Source of the DNA: a virus
Strand: one strand, 5' to 3'
Virus record (IMG/VR): IMGVR_UViG_3300047284_000202
Coordinates: 23,170 to 87,169 of that record
DNA: 64,000 nucleotides
The position numbers were made by a program, and so were the translations under genes. This document shows positions 6,053 through 14,153 of this stretch, piece after piece; the stretch's first letter is position 1, and every line of letters begins with the position of its first letter. The notes beneath the pieces were generated by a model, which did no database searches, was not told the DNA's origin, and saw only the letters and a list, made by a program, of their open reading frames with translations.

Positions 6053-6248
6053 TCGTGCTTTGTATCAACTTGAACGTGCTATTGATGCACTTTCACAAAT
6101 GGCAAAATATCTAAGGGAAGAACAGACACCTGTTTCATTTACTGATCTGAGTTCTGGATATAATCATTCTTCTTACTGGTATGATTTTGATCGAAATCAA
6201 CCAATCAATTTTGCTTCTTCTAGTTCTCCTGATGTTATTGTTTTCTAA
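6045..6248 (+). CDS. Small hypothetical protein
   Basis: The 67-residue ORF starts ATGAATGA across the previous stop; an ATG nine bases upstream is also in frame. The N-terminal 35 residues are helical (LYQLERAIDALSQMAKYL) and the rest is Ser/Tyr-rich. Function unknown. Confidence 0.6.
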   Translation: MNDRALYQLERAIDALSQMAKYLREEQTPVSFTDLSSGYNHSSYWYDFDRNQPINFASSSSPDVIVF

Positions 6249-6250
6249 TT

Positions 6251-6496
6251 ATGCTCCGTATCAAAGTCGAACTTGAACCTTTCGGTATGACGATTGGTGG
6301 TAAACAACTTGCAGAGATTCGTATCTGGAATTCCACTGGAAAGGGTCTCACTGCAAAACATAATTATGAATATGAAGTATACGAACCAACTCCTCTGAAT
6401 GGAGAACCTATCATGAAACGTGGTAGTGTGAAAGGTTACGATAGACAGCAACCAGTTCTCAATCTGGTCAAAGAGGTCTTGACAGATTTGGACTGA
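6251..6496 (+). CDS. Conserved small hypothetical protein
   Basis: The 81-residue protein (MLRIKVELEPFGMTIGGKQL...) alternates beta-type segments and looks like a compact single domain. The -35 box of the hli promoter lies in its 3' end. No function can be read. Confidence 0.65.
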   Translation: MLRIKVELEPFGMTIGGKQLAEIRIWNSTGKGLTAKHNYEYEVYEPTPLNGEPIMKRGSVKGYDRQQPVLNLVKEVLTDLD

Positions 6497-6508
6497 TCTC
6501 TATATAAT
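6479..6508 (+). promoter_or_regulatory. Sigma70-type promoter for hli-petF
   Basis: TTGACA at 6479-6484 and TATAAT at 6503-6508, 18 bp apart, 23 bases before the hli ATG. This is a near-consensus promoter readable by host RNA polymerase. Confidence 0.85.
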
Positions 6509-6530
6509 ACAGTCTGTTAAAAAACTTAAC

Positions 6531-6749
6531 ATGACCACAACGACTAATGAATTTGGCCAACAAAACATGTTTGCCAAAGAACCAACAATGTACATTTCTG
6601 AAGAGGTAATTGAAGCTATGGATAACGGTGTATACGAAACTCACAACGAAAAAGCAGAACGTCTGAATGGTCGTCTTGCCATGATTGGATTTGTTGCTGC
6701 TGTCGGTGCATATCTAATGACTGGTCAGATTATTCCTGGGATTCTCTGA
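6531..6749 (+). CDS. hli: High-light-inducible protein
   Basis: The 72-residue protein carries the chlorophyll-binding helix of the HLIP/CAB family, AERLNGRLAMIGF, with E43, N46 and R48, followed by a hydrophobic segment to about residue 70. HLIPs sit in the thylakoid membrane and protect or help assemble photosystem II under light stress. Phage copies are expressed in infection with psbA. It has its own strong promoter and is followed closely by a tiny membrane ORF and ferredoxin. Confidence 0.95.
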   Translation: MTTTTNEFGQQNMFAKEPTMYISEEVIEAMDNGVYETHNEKAERLNGRLAMIGFVAAVGAYLMTGQIIPGIL

Positions 6750-6762
6750 CATTCGATTGACA

Positions 6763-6849
6763 ATGACAGAACTCTTATTTACAATGACTAGTGTTGCCTT
6801 CTTTGTATTGTTGGCAGCATCCGTAGAAAAACTTTGTGAAACTTACTAA
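6763..6849 (+). CDS. 28-residue membrane miniprotein
   Basis: [20 protein letters not shown] followed by VEKLCETY is a single hydrophobic helix with a short charged tail. The stop shares its last base with the ferredoxin start (TAATG), indicating translational coupling. Being between hli and petF, it may act in the thylakoid membrane; this is inference. Confidence 0.5.
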   Translation: MTELLFTMTSVAFFVLLAASVEKLCETY

Positions 6850-7139
6850 TGACCTATCAAATTACTCTTCGTTCCCCTGATGGAACCGAACAAACTATTC
6901 AGTGTGCTGAGGATCAATACATTCTCGAAGCAGCAGAAGAAGCAGGAGTAGATCTTCCTTCGTCATGTAAAGCTGGTGCCTGCTCTGCTTGTGCTGGCAA
7001 ACTGATTGAAGGTGAAGTTGATAACGAGGAGCAATCGTTCCTTGATGATGATCAAATGGCAGATGGATGGGTGCTTACCTGTGTAGCATATCCTAAATCT
7101 GATTGTGTAATTCTAACCGAACAGGAAGAGAATCTGTGA
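6849..7139 (+). CDS. petF: Plant-type [2Fe-2S] ferredoxin
   Basis: The 96-residue protein has the complete cluster motif C40-x4-C45-x2-C48 and C78, with the acidic surface typical of photosynthetic ferredoxins and full family length. It carries electrons from photosystem I to reductases. In phage infection it may feed bilin reductases or ribonucleotide reduction. It is coupled to the miniprotein upstream and overlapped downstream by a GTG-start ORF. Confidence 0.95.
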   Translation: MTYQITLRSPDGTEQTIQCAEDQYILEAAEEAGVDLPSSCKAGACSACAGKLIEGEVDNEEQSFLDDDQMADGWVLTCVAYPKSDCVILTEQEENL

Positions 7140-7297
7140 TTACAACTGGAGATATGTTAGGGCAATTTAGTCTTGCCCTTCAACAACTTATAGAAGAAGG
7201 TATCTGGGATAAAGACGACGAACTAGAAGTCAAAGTCGCAGGTACGTTAAAGAAAGATAAATTCATTGTCATTCAGAATAAAACCAAGAGGGGGTGA
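7136..7297 (+). CDS. Small hypothetical protein, GTG start
   Basis: The 53-residue ORF starts GTGA over the ferredoxin stop and ends just inside the following terminator. [20 protein letters not shown] is helical and the C-terminal half is beta-like (DELEVKVAG...FIVIQN). No family recognised. Confidence 0.6.
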   Translation: MITTGDMLGQFSLALQQLIEEGIWDKDDELEVKVAGTLKKDKFIVIQNKTKRG

Positions 7298-7309
7298 CCC
7301 CTCTTTTTT
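7287..7309 (+). terminator. Terminator after the petF operon
   Basis: AGAGGGG (7287-7293) pairs with CCCCTCT (7298-7304) and runs into TTTTTT. It separates the hli-petF unit from psbA. Confidence 0.88.
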
Positions 7310-7323
7310 CTTGTCCAGCCCCC

Positions 7324-7357
7324 TTGACAGGGTTTCCTGACCGTGCTATTATAAATA
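7324..7357 (+). promoter_or_regulatory. Overlapping sigma70 and late promoters of psbA
   Basis: TTGACA (7324-7329), 17 bp and TATTAT (7347-7352) form a host-type promoter. TATAAATA at 7350-7357 overlaps its -10 box and matches the T4-like late promoter. psbA can thus be transcribed both early and late. The transcript would have a leader of about 55-60 bases before the ATG at 7420. Confidence 0.8.
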
Positions 7358-7419
7358 AATGTTAAGGGATGGAAACATTCTTTAATAATTTATTCCCCCA
7401 ATTACTCGGAGTATTATCT

Positions 7420-8499
7420 ATGGTTGCTACTATTGCTCAACGTAGGCAAGAAAGCACATGGGAACAGTTCTGTGAGTGGGTAACATCAACCGATAACCGT
7501 CTTTATGTCGGTTGGTTCGGAGTCCTGATGATTCCTTGCCTGCTTGCTGCTACTATCTGTTTCATTGTTGCTTTTATTGCTGCACCTCCCGTCGATATTG
7601 ACGGTATCCGTGAACCTGTTGCTGGTTCACTCATGTACGGAAACAACATTATCTCTGGTGCTGTTGTTCCCTCGTCTAATGCTATTGGACTGCACTTTTA
7701 TCCCATTTGGGAAGCACTTAGCCTCGATGAGTGGCTATATAATGGTGGACCATTCCAACTGGTCGTCTTCCATTTTCTAATTGGTATCTATGCCTACATG
7801 GGTCGTGAATGGGAACTATCTTACCGACTGGGTATGCGTCCTTGGATTTGTGTTGCCTACTCTGCACCCGTTGCTGCTGCTAGCGCAGTGTTTCTGGTCT
7901 ATCCCTTCGGTCAAGGATCCTTCTCTGATGCAATGCCTCTGGGGATTTCGGGAACTTTCAACTACATGCTTGTTTTCCAGGCAGAACACAACATTCTCAT
8001 GCATCCTTTCCACATGCTGGGAGTTGCTGGGGTCTTCGGTGGTTCTCTTTTCTCTGCTATGCACGGATCTCTTGTCACCTCTAGTCTTGTACGTGAGACT
8101 ACAGAAACTGAATCCCAAAACTACGGATACAAGTTTGGACAAGAAGAAGAGACCTACAACATTGTCGCAGCTCATGGATACTTTGGACGACTCATTTTCC
8201 AGTATGCAAGCTTCAACAACAGTCGCAGTCTTCACTTTTTCCTTGCTGCTTGGCCTGTTGTTGGTATTTGGTTTACTGCTCTTGGTGTTAGCACTATGGC
8301 ATTCAACTTGAATGGTTTCAACTTTAACCAGTCGATCGTTGATAGTCAGAACCGTGTGATTCCTACTTGGGCAGACATCCTGAACCGTGGTGGTCTGGGT
8401 ATGGAAGTGATGCATGAACGTAATGCTCACAACTTCCCTCTTGACCTTGCTGCTGCTGATATGACTCCTGTAGCACTCACAGCACCTGCAATCGGTTGA
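7420..8499 (+). CDS. psbA: Photosystem II D1 protein
   Basis: This is a full-length 359-residue D1 with the usual five membrane helices, [12 protein letters not shown] near the start, the redox tyrosine and quinone/manganese regions (for example [23 protein letters not shown], and a C-terminus ending [10 protein letters not shown]). D1 is the fast-turnover reaction-centre subunit, and phage copies keep photosynthesis running after host shut-off. The ATG at 7420 follows GGAG at 7408-7411 and gives the family's normal N-terminus; an in-frame ATG at 7369 would add an unusual extension. The frame is continuous, so there is no intron. Confidence 0.98.
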   Translation: MVATIAQRRQESTWEQFCEWVTSTDNRLYVGWFGVLMIPCLLAATICFIVAFIAAPPVDIDGIREPVAGSLMYGNNIISGAVVPSSNAIGLHFYPIWEALSLDEWLYNGGPFQLVVFHFLIGIYAYMGREWELSYRLGMRPWICVAYSAPVAAASAVFLVYPFGQGSFSDAMPLGISGTFNYMLVFQAEHNILMHPFHMLGVAGVFGGSLFSAMHGSLVTSSLVRETTETESQNYGYKFGQEEETYNIVAAHGYFGRLIFQYASFNNSRSLHFFLAAWPVVGIWFTALGVSTMAFNLNGFNFNQSIVDSQNRVIPTWADILNRGGLGMEVMHERNAHNFPLDLAAADMTPVALTAPAIG

Positions 8500-8512
8500 T
8501 ACTCGGATTCCT

Positions 8513-8569
8513 AATAAACGACGTTTATTGAGAAAACAACTAAACCACTCCTTCGGGGGTGGTTTTTTT
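8513..8569 (+). terminator. psbA terminator with TTCG tetraloop
   Basis: AAACCACTCC (8542-8551) pairs with GGGGTGGTTT (8556-8565) across a TTCG tetraloop, followed by a T-run. Just upstream, AATAAACG/CGTTTATT at 8513-8529 forms a second palindrome. Confidence 0.9.
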
Positions 8570-8574
8570 GTAAC

Positions 8575-8582
8575 AATAAATA
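8575..8582 (+). promoter_or_regulatory. Late promoter before HNH gene
   Basis: AATAAATA, one base off the TATAAATA late box, 20 bases before the ATG at 8603. Confidence 0.45.
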
Positions 8583-8602
8583 AATGTAAGTTGCAAATAC
8601 TT

Positions 8603-8977
8603 ATGGGTCCCCAACACTCGTTTAAGTCCTACTTGTACAATCTGGAAACAACAAGTAAAGCAGAAGCAAAACGAATGTGGAAAAGAAGTATAAAAGAACA
8701 ATGGGAACATAAGTGTGCCTACTGTGAGTCAGAAGAAAATATCACACTAGATCATATTCTTCCTCAGTGTAAGGGTGGACTTGATGTTAAGACTAACGTA
8801 GTTGCTTGCTGTCATTCTTGCAATCAGGATAAGGGACATACACCTTGGGAAGAGTGGTACTTCAATCAACATTTCTTTTCTCATGAAAATTATGAGAAGA
8901 TTAATAACTGGATGAAACCAGATAGACCTACTAATCTTTATGCATATCCACCCAGAAAGAATTACATTCCAAAGTAA
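8603..8977 (+). CDS. Freestanding HNH homing endonuclease next to psbA
   Basis: The 124-residue protein has an HNH module: C38-x2-C41, ITLDHILPQCKGG with D50-H51, N65, and C70-x2-C73. It is the zinc-bounded McrA-like form. ATG 8603 is used because the longer in-frame extension runs back through the terminator. Freestanding HNH enzymes beside cyanophage psbA are known to target the psbA intron-insertion site (F-CphI of S-PM2). Here psbA is intronless, so an F-CphI-like role is plausible but not shown. Confidence 0.8.
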   Translation: MGPQHSFKSYLYNLETTSKAEAKRMWKRSIKEQWEHKCAYCESEENITLDHILPQCKGGLDVKTNVVACCHSCNQDKGHTPWEEWYFNQHFFSHENYEKINNWMKPDRPTNLYAYPPRKNYIPK

Positions 8978-8984
8978 CTAAATA
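8977..8984 (+). promoter_or_regulatory. Possible late promoter before speD
   Basis: ACTAAATA lies 28 bases before the speD ATG and right at the HNH stop. It is a weak match to the late box. Confidence 0.35.
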
Positions 8985-9011
8985 TTGTACACAGAATTTG
9001 GTGATTATGAA

Positions 9012-9356
9012 ATGAGAAATGGAATTAAAGTGGGTCGTCATGCTATCTTTGAATTATATGGTTGTGAATCATCACTCTTGGATGATGAACAATATATCGT
9101 AGATAGTCTTACTAGAGTTGCAGAAGAATTAGGTGCAACAGTATTGTCCACTTCAAGCCATAAATTTTCACCACAAGGAGTAACAGCAATACTGCTGTTA
9201 TCGGAAAGTCATATAAGTATTCATACATGGCCAGAGAAACAATTTGCCACATGTGATATCTTTACTTGTGGAACATGTGTCCCCGAGGATGGAATTGAAA
9301 TTTTTAAATCAAAGTTCAAAGCAACAGAAACAAACTCTATAGTTTTCGATAGATAA
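9012..9356 (+). CDS. speD: S-adenosylmethionine decarboxylase proenzyme
   Basis: The 114-residue protein has the SpeD signature SESHISIHTWPE. Autocleavage between E65 and S66 would generate the pyruvoyl group, and C81/C86 lie in CDIFTCG. The enzyme makes decarboxylated SAM for spermidine synthesis. In cyanophages it is linked to polyamine supply for DNA packing or photosystem stability. ATG 9012 is chosen over an upstream TTG because it matches the family start. Its stop shares a base with the next gene's start. Confidence 0.95.
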   Translation: MRNGIKVGRHAIFELYGCESSLLDDEQYIVDSLTRVAEELGATVLSTSSHKFSPQGVTAILLLSESHISIHTWPEKQFATCDIFTCGTCVPEDGIEIFKSKFKATETNSIVFDR

Positions 9357-12313
9357 TGGCAGATACAAACAAAGGACAAACTAATAATCCAGATCAGCAT
9401 TGTTATACCAATGAGGAACCAACACAAGATGCTGGTGAATACTATAGAAGTTTTGTGCGTGATCCAAGGACTGTTTTTAGTCCTGCTCCACAAATGCCTG
9501 ACCCTGTGCGTGGGTTGTCAGATAACTTGGATCAACTTTGTTATCCATCTGAAGCACCAATGTCTATTGCTTCTTATGTACCAGAAGAGGAAGGACTTAA
9601 ATTACCTTCTTTTACTTTCGAAGGTCCAATAGATATCTGTAAATGGATTCCTGACCTTTGTGATAAACTACCAAAAACATTTTCCATTGACTTTGATGGT
9701 GTCAAACCATGCATAGTTCTTGAGGGTGATGAATGTTATGATCCAACTGAGTGGGATTTTGAACCAAACTCTTGTATTCAAGATGCAATTGAATGTATCT
9801 TCAAACCATTTTCTCAGGCTGGTGGATGGTTGCCAACTGCTTCTGACTGTGACACATTTTATCCACCAGGTTTTAATAGAAACCCAGACAATAAGACTTG
9901 TATTTTGAATTGTGTTCCAGAAAGAATTCCAGTCTATGAATGGAAGTGGAATGGTAGTGATAAAACAGATTACTACTACACAACAAATGAAAATGAAACT
10001 CCTTCTGGATATGTGAGAGTTAGACCTGCATCATCTGGTGGTTCTGTTGCTAAGATTTCCATCTCCACTGCACAATCTGCTGGTGTATATCAGCAAGGTA
10101 ATTGGAAAGAGATGAAAATTGACAAGTCATATGTCAACGAGGCAGGTAATTTGTGGTGGCCAAGTCTTCCTAATAAAAAATTTGAAGGTAAGTTTAGACT
10201 TGGAAATAAAGGTGCAGTGGTCGAGATGATCATTGCTGGAAAACGTGATGGTGGTGAATGGGATACCAGATATGTTCTGAAAGGATTTGAGAATAGAGGT
10301 GACGGATATACAGTTGGGGAAACATATGAACTCAGATCTTTAGATAGTAGTAATACTCTTCTTGGGTATGTTCAAATCTCAGAAATCAAATCCCAAGAAC
10401 CTAGTTTTTACATTCTCAAAAATGCACAGATGAATTCATCTGGAAATGTCGTTCCCCTATATCATCTGTTCTCTTCCAGCAGACAGGATAGTTTGTTAAC
10501 GACAGATTTATCTGCAGAATCTAATAGAATTAGTAATGGATCATATGTAGTTAAGGGTATTTTGGGTTATGTTTTCAAGAACAAAGATAATGTAGATGAT
10601 TATCTTTGTGAAGGTGAGACTATTACTAGTCTCTATCGTTATTATCAAAGTTCTGCTGCAGGTGGTGGGCAGACTCATGTTGACCATAGGTACAGTACTA
10701 TTCCCCTTGCTGTTAATGAACAACTAAAACCAGGTGAGAAAAAGTTATACTATAAAATTCCATTTCAACCTTTGAGTCCTATTATAATTCGTTATAAGGC
10801 ACAAAGAGGAAGTGCAGGAAAGAAAAGTTCCTGGGGATATTATTTTGCAAATGAATCTGGAATCCCTCAAGTTGGTTATGTCCTCAGAAAGAACATGACA
10901 GACTCTGTTGCATCAGCTAATGTTGAACTATCCGTAAATACGTTGTCAACGTATGCTGGTGGATATATTGGATTCTTTTTAATTCCTGGTGGAAATGCAG
11001 ATACAAATATTTCTGATGGATCTCAGGTAACTTTTACTGAGGTCTCAATTAATGGTCAACGAGGATATCGAGCTTATGTGAATGGCAACTTAGTATATGC
11101 TAGAGCAGGTGTTTCTGGAAATTCTAATGGAGGGGAAAATTATATTTTCTTCAGTGATAATCAATTAAATCCATATCAAAAAACCTGGACTCGTTGGAGT
11201 GGTAAGATTCAGGGATGGGAGGATTGGTATGGTGGAGATGATGATTATGATGATATTAAAGTTGACTACAATGTAAAGTGGAAAACTGGTACAAATTACA
11301 AGGCAGAAGGAATTCAATGCTATCTGTTTAAAGATGATGTACTACCAAAAGTTTACATGACATCTCAAGTTAGAGTTGGTTGTGAGGCTGATAGACTATT
11401 CAAAACTTCATTTAAAGATCCAATTATAAAAAGATTAGGATGTGGATCTACGGTTGATGGCACATATCAATCTGGAACTTGCACAGGAAATTATGTTGTA
11501 ACCACAAACTGTGATCAAACAATCACATGTAGAATGGATGGTGATATTACATTAATGTCTTGGGGTTGTGATGTTCTCAGTGATTTCAAAGAAACATCTT
11601 GGAGAATGAGGTTCACTAAAAATGGTGAATATATTTTAGATGAAGTTTATTCCGCAGCAACCTTCCCCAAAAAGGGAAGAGTTTTGCATCCAACATTTGA
11701 TGTGAAGGCTGGTGATAGTTTGAGGTTTGAATTGTTAGAGATTCAATCTGGATCTCCCAATGGAATCGTATTCCCTAAAATTAGTTTGTATGATGAATTG
11801 AATGAGATTCATGAATCAGTTATCAACATAACTATTAATACAAAATCACATGATACAACATCATACACAACATCAGTTGCTAATGATGGAACTGGCATTA
11901 AACAGATTAGAATTGAGAGCAGTGATGGAACACAATCTGTAATTGGATATGATAATAATGCTACTCAAGCATCACTGATTGTAAATGATGGTGATAACTT
12001 ATGGAGAAAAATTAAAGCATCTGATAGAAACGATACTTTATATCAAAGAGTTTCTTATTCTTTCCAGAAGAGTAATCAGGGAACCAATGGTCCTCTCGAT
12101 GCAATTATTCAAGTTAGAGTTGAACCTGTTATGGGATCTAATAATAGATACCAAACAAAAGTCACTATCGAACAGGTAGTATTCAAAGGAAGAGGATTTG
12201 CAGTTGGAGATAAAATTGTGTTAGACTGGCCCAATGCCATGTATGTTGGTACGACAAGGATTCCTCAGAATAAAAAATTTCAATTTAAATTGACAGTAAC
12301 AGGTGTTAACTAA
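9356..12313 (+). CDS. Large Cys-containing structural-type protein
   Basis: A 985-residue protein with a duplicated N-terminal motif (NPDQHCYTNEEP near residue 11 and NLDQLCYPSEAP near 58) and many Cys pairs to about residue 190. Two segments resemble DUF5648-like sugar- or surface-protein repeats (about 194-222 and 365-405). ENYIFFSDN...GWEDWYGGDDDYDDIKV at about 590-640 resembles the Asp-rich DUF4114 motif of secreted adhesins. It is probably a virion surface or fibre protein. It overlaps speD (TAATGG). No signal peptide is seen. Confidence 0.6.
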   Translation: MADTNKGQTNNPDQHCYTNEEPTQDAGEYYRSFVRDPRTVFSPAPQMPDPVRGLSDNLDQLCYPSEAPMSIASYVPEEEGLKLPSFTFEGPIDICKWIPDLCDKLPKTFSIDFDGVKPCIVLEGDECYDPTEWDFEPNSCIQDAIECIFKPFSQAGGWLPTASDCDTFYPPGFNRNPDNKTCILNCVPERIPVYEWKWNGSDKTDYYYTTNENETPSGYVRVRPASSGGSVAKISISTAQSAGVYQQGNWKEMKIDKSYVNEAGNLWWPSLPNKKFEGKFRLGNKGAVVEMIIAGKRDGGEWDTRYVLKGFENRGDGYTVGETYELRSLDSSNTLLGYVQISEIKSQEPSFYILKNAQMNSSGNVVPLYHLFSSSRQDSLLTTDLSAESNRISNGSYVVKGILGYVFKNKDNVDDYLCEGETITSLYRYYQSSAAGGGQTHVDHRYSTIPLAVNEQLKPGEKKLYYKIPFQPLSPIIIRYKAQRGSAGKKSSWGYYFANESGIPQVGYVLRKNMTDSVASANVELSVNTLSTYAGGYIGFFLIPGGNADTNISDGSQVTFTEVSINGQRGYRAYVNGNLVYARAGVSGNSNGGENYIFFSDNQLNPYQKTWTRWSGKIQGWEDWYGGDDDYDDIKVDYNVKWKTGTNYKAEGIQCYLFKDDVLPKVYMTSQVRVGCEADRLFKTSFKDPIIKRLGCGSTVDGTYQSGTCTGNYVVTTNCDQTITCRMDGDITLMSWGCDVLSDFKETSWRMRFTKNGEYILDEVYSAATFPKKGRVLHPTFDVKAGDSLRFELLEIQSGSPNGIVFPKISLYDELNEIHESVINITINTKSHDTTSYTTSVANDGTGIKQIRIESSDGTQSVIGYDNNATQASLIVNDGDNLWRKIKASDRNDTLYQRVSYSFQKSNQGTNGPLDAIIQVRVEPVMGSNNRYQTKVTIEQVVFKGRGFAVGDKIVLDWPNAMYVGTTRIPQNKKFQFKLTVTGVN

Positions 12314-12600
12314 TGAATGATTTTAATTTAGAACCAGAAATTGAATCTGCTGCCAAACGCAACAGTAACTGGGATAGGAAACTTGCAAGTTCGATTATGG
12401 AACTTCAGGATCTCCAATCCGTAATGAAAAAATATGAAAGTGATCCAGCAGAGATGCGAAAGCAAATCAAAAAGGTAAGAAAGTATCACAAGTCTCCCCT
12501 TGCCGCAATTAAAGTTTTGGATATCCCCAAAGAGAGCTTGACAAATCCTGTGGACCTTGCTATGCTAGATAATGTGGATGAAAATCCATTACAACCTTAA
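12313..12600 (+). CDS. Hypothetical protein coupled to the large protein
   Basis: The 95-residue, charged, helix-rich ORF (MNDFNLEPEIESAAKRNSNW...) starts directly at the stop of the 985-residue gene (TAATGA), suggesting a co-expressed partner. Its 3' end contains the porin promoter. No family recognised. Confidence 0.65.
   Translation: MNDFNLEPEIESAAKRNSNWDRKLASSIMELQDLQSVMKKYESDPAEMRKQIKKVRKYHKSPLAAIKVLDIPKESLTNPVDLAMLDNVDENPLQP
12538..12566 (+). promoter_or_regulatory. Sigma70-type promoter for the porin
   Basis: TTGACA at 12538-12543 and TATGCT at 12561-12566, 17 bp apart, lie inside the preceding gene and 49 bases before the preferred porin start. Confidence 0.7.
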
Positions 12601-12614
12601 TGATACTAATGTTT

Positions 12615-14093
12615 ATGAAACTCAATCAACTGATGCTTGCACCTGTTGCTCTGGGAATGGTTGCTCCTGTTGCTGCGAATGCCGCAGACCTTAATATGGC
12701 AGCAGTCAATCAATATTCCTCAGAACAGGTTACAAGTGTTTCGCAACTGTCTGATGTCCGTCCTACCGATTGGGCATATCAGGCACTCACTAATCTCGTT
12801 GACCGTTATGGTTGCGTTGCTGGTTATCCTAACGGCACCTATGGTGGTGGTCGTGCTATGACTCGTTATGAGGCAGCAGCACTTCTGAATGCTTGTCTCG
12901 ATCGTGTGACTGAAGTTACTGATGAACTCAAACGTCTTACTAGTGAGTTTGCTGCTGAACTTACTGTTCTTCGTGGTCGTGTTGACGGACTTGAAGCTAA
13001 AGTTGGTCAACTGGAAGCAACTCAATTCTCTACCACTACCAAACTGAAGGGTGAAGCAAATTTCATTCTCGGTGGTGTTCCTGGTGCTCGTACCACGAAC
13101 GGTGCTAATGTTGGAAACACTGCTTTCAACTATGATCTTCGTCTGAACTTTGATACTTCGTTTACTGGTAAGGACTTGCTCCGTACTCGTCTTCGTTCTG
13201 GCAACTTCAGTGCTCAACCTTTCGGTTCCAGTTCTTCAATCCTGAAACTGGATAAGGCAGAGACTTACGAAAATCAAGTTACTCTTGACCGTCTGTACTA
13301 CAGTTTCCCTGCACTTGCTAAGGGTGTAACTCTTACTGCAGGTCCTCTGGTTCGTAACACTGAGATGGCATGGATTCCTACTGCCTACCGTTCAGAAATC
13401 CTTGACTTCTTCACCACTGCTGGTGTTCCTGGTGTCTATAACAAGGCAACTGGAGCTGGTTTCGGTGCTCAGTATGTTCAACCTGGTAAGAAAGGTGGAT
13501 TTGTTGCTGGTGTAAACTATGTTGCCCAAAATGGTGATAACAGTGACACTGGTGTGTTCAATGAGCAAGGTGCTCTGAATACCCTGGCACAAATCGGTTA
13601 TCGTGCCCCTCAGTACGGTATTGCTTTTGGTTATCGTTATGGTACTCAAGGCACCCGTGTTCGTACCTACAATGGTCTTCTCGGTGCTAACGGTACTCTT
13701 GCTGCTAACCAAACCTCGAATGGTTATGCTGTGAATGCTTACTGGCAACCCAAGACATCTGGCATCATTCCTTCTGTGAGTGGTGGTTATGGTTGGAACA
13801 CTGTCAGTGGACCTTCGACTCCTAGAAATGCAACCAACACCTCTACTTGGTTTGCTGGTCTTCAGTGGAGTGATGTGTTCGGCAAAGGCAATGGTGCTGG
13901 TATTGCTTATGGTCAACCTGGCAATGCTGCTGGTCTCAGTGAGAAAGCTGGTCTGCTTGAAATTTTCTATAAGTATCGTGTAAGTGATAACATCAGCATT
14001 ACTCCTGCTGTTATCTACGTTGCTAATAACCAAGCATTCCAAGGTTCTTCCTCTAACTGGGGTGGTGTGATTCAGACGAAGTTTACGTTCTGA
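12615..14093 (+). CDS. Cyanobacterial SomB-like outer-membrane porin
   Basis: The 492-residue protein has a signal peptide ending in ANA-A at about residues 22-23, then an SLH-type domain (DVRPTDWAYQALTNLV...GYPNGTYGGGRAMTRYEAAALLN), a coiled-coil linker (about 85-125), STTTKLKGEANF, and a long beta-rich barrel ending in the outer-membrane-type TKFTF. This is the domain order of SomA/SomB porins, the main outer-membrane proteins of marine Synechococcus. ATG 12615 matches the host-type N-terminus MKLNQL; ATG 12600 is the alternative. It is more GC-rich than its neighbours, consistent with host origin. The role could be nutrient uptake, envelope remodelling or receptor masking. Confidence 0.88.
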   Translation: MKLNQLMLAPVALGMVAPVAANAADLNMAAVNQYSSEQVTSVSQLSDVRPTDWAYQALTNLVDRYGCVAGYPNGTYGGGRAMTRYEAAALLNACLDRVTEVTDELKRLTSEFAAELTVLRGRVDGLEAKVGQLEATQFSTTTKLKGEANFILGGVPGARTTNGANVGNTAFNYDLRLNFDTSFTGKDLLRTRLRSGNFSAQPFGSSSSILKLDKAETYENQVTLDRLYYSFPALAKGVTLTAGPLVRNTEMAWIPTAYRSEILDFFTTAGVPGVYNKATGAGFGAQYVQPGKKGGFVAGVNYVAQNGDNSDTGVFNEQGALNTLAQIGYRAPQYGIAFGYRYGTQGTRVRTYNGLLGANGTLAANQTSNGYAVNAYWQPKTSGIIPSVSGGYGWNTVSGPSTPRNATNTSTWFAGLQWSDVFGKGNGAGIAYGQPGNAAGLSEKAGLLEIFYKYRVSDNISITPAVIYVANNQAFQGSSSNWGGVIQTKFTF

Positions 14094-14099
14094 TACCTT

Positions 14100-14123
14100 C
14101 GGGGGGTTGACGGACCCCCCTTC
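14100..14123 (+). terminator. Hairpin after porin
   Basis: GGGGGGT and ACCCCCC flank a short loop six bases after the porin stop and are followed only by TT. The loop side contains the -35 box of the next promoter, so termination and initiation signals overlap. Confidence 0.45.
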
Positions 14124-14143
14124 CACCATATATAATGTGGTGG
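14107..14143 (+). promoter_or_regulatory. Promoter for tRNA-Ser with palindrome over the -10
   Basis: TTGACG at 14107-14112 and TATAAT at 14131-14136 are 18 bp apart. CCACCA (14123-14128) and TGGTGG (14138-14143) form an inverted repeat around the -10 box, which could be an operator or a transcript hairpin. Confidence 0.65.
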
Positions 14144-14153
14144 TCAAACAAAT

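Noticed and set aside
7369-7419. 17-codon N-terminal extension of psbA
   Set aside because: D1 proteins start near MVATI...; GGAG sits before ATG 7420. The upstream in-frame ATG has AAGGGA but would give an atypical N-terminus. A regulatory leader is possible.
7781-8430. Open frames of 176 (+) and 204 (-) codons inside psbA
   Set aside because: They overlap the highly conserved D1 frame and show no independent motifs.
7369-8499. Group I intron in psbA
   Set aside because: The D1 frame is continuous and full length, so no intron is present in this copy.
12720-14147. Long reverse-strand open frames opposite the porin (165 and 251 codons)
   Set aside because: They are antisense shadows of the porin caused by its codon bias; no ribosome site or family motif, and low-complexity Thr/Ser/Ile composition.
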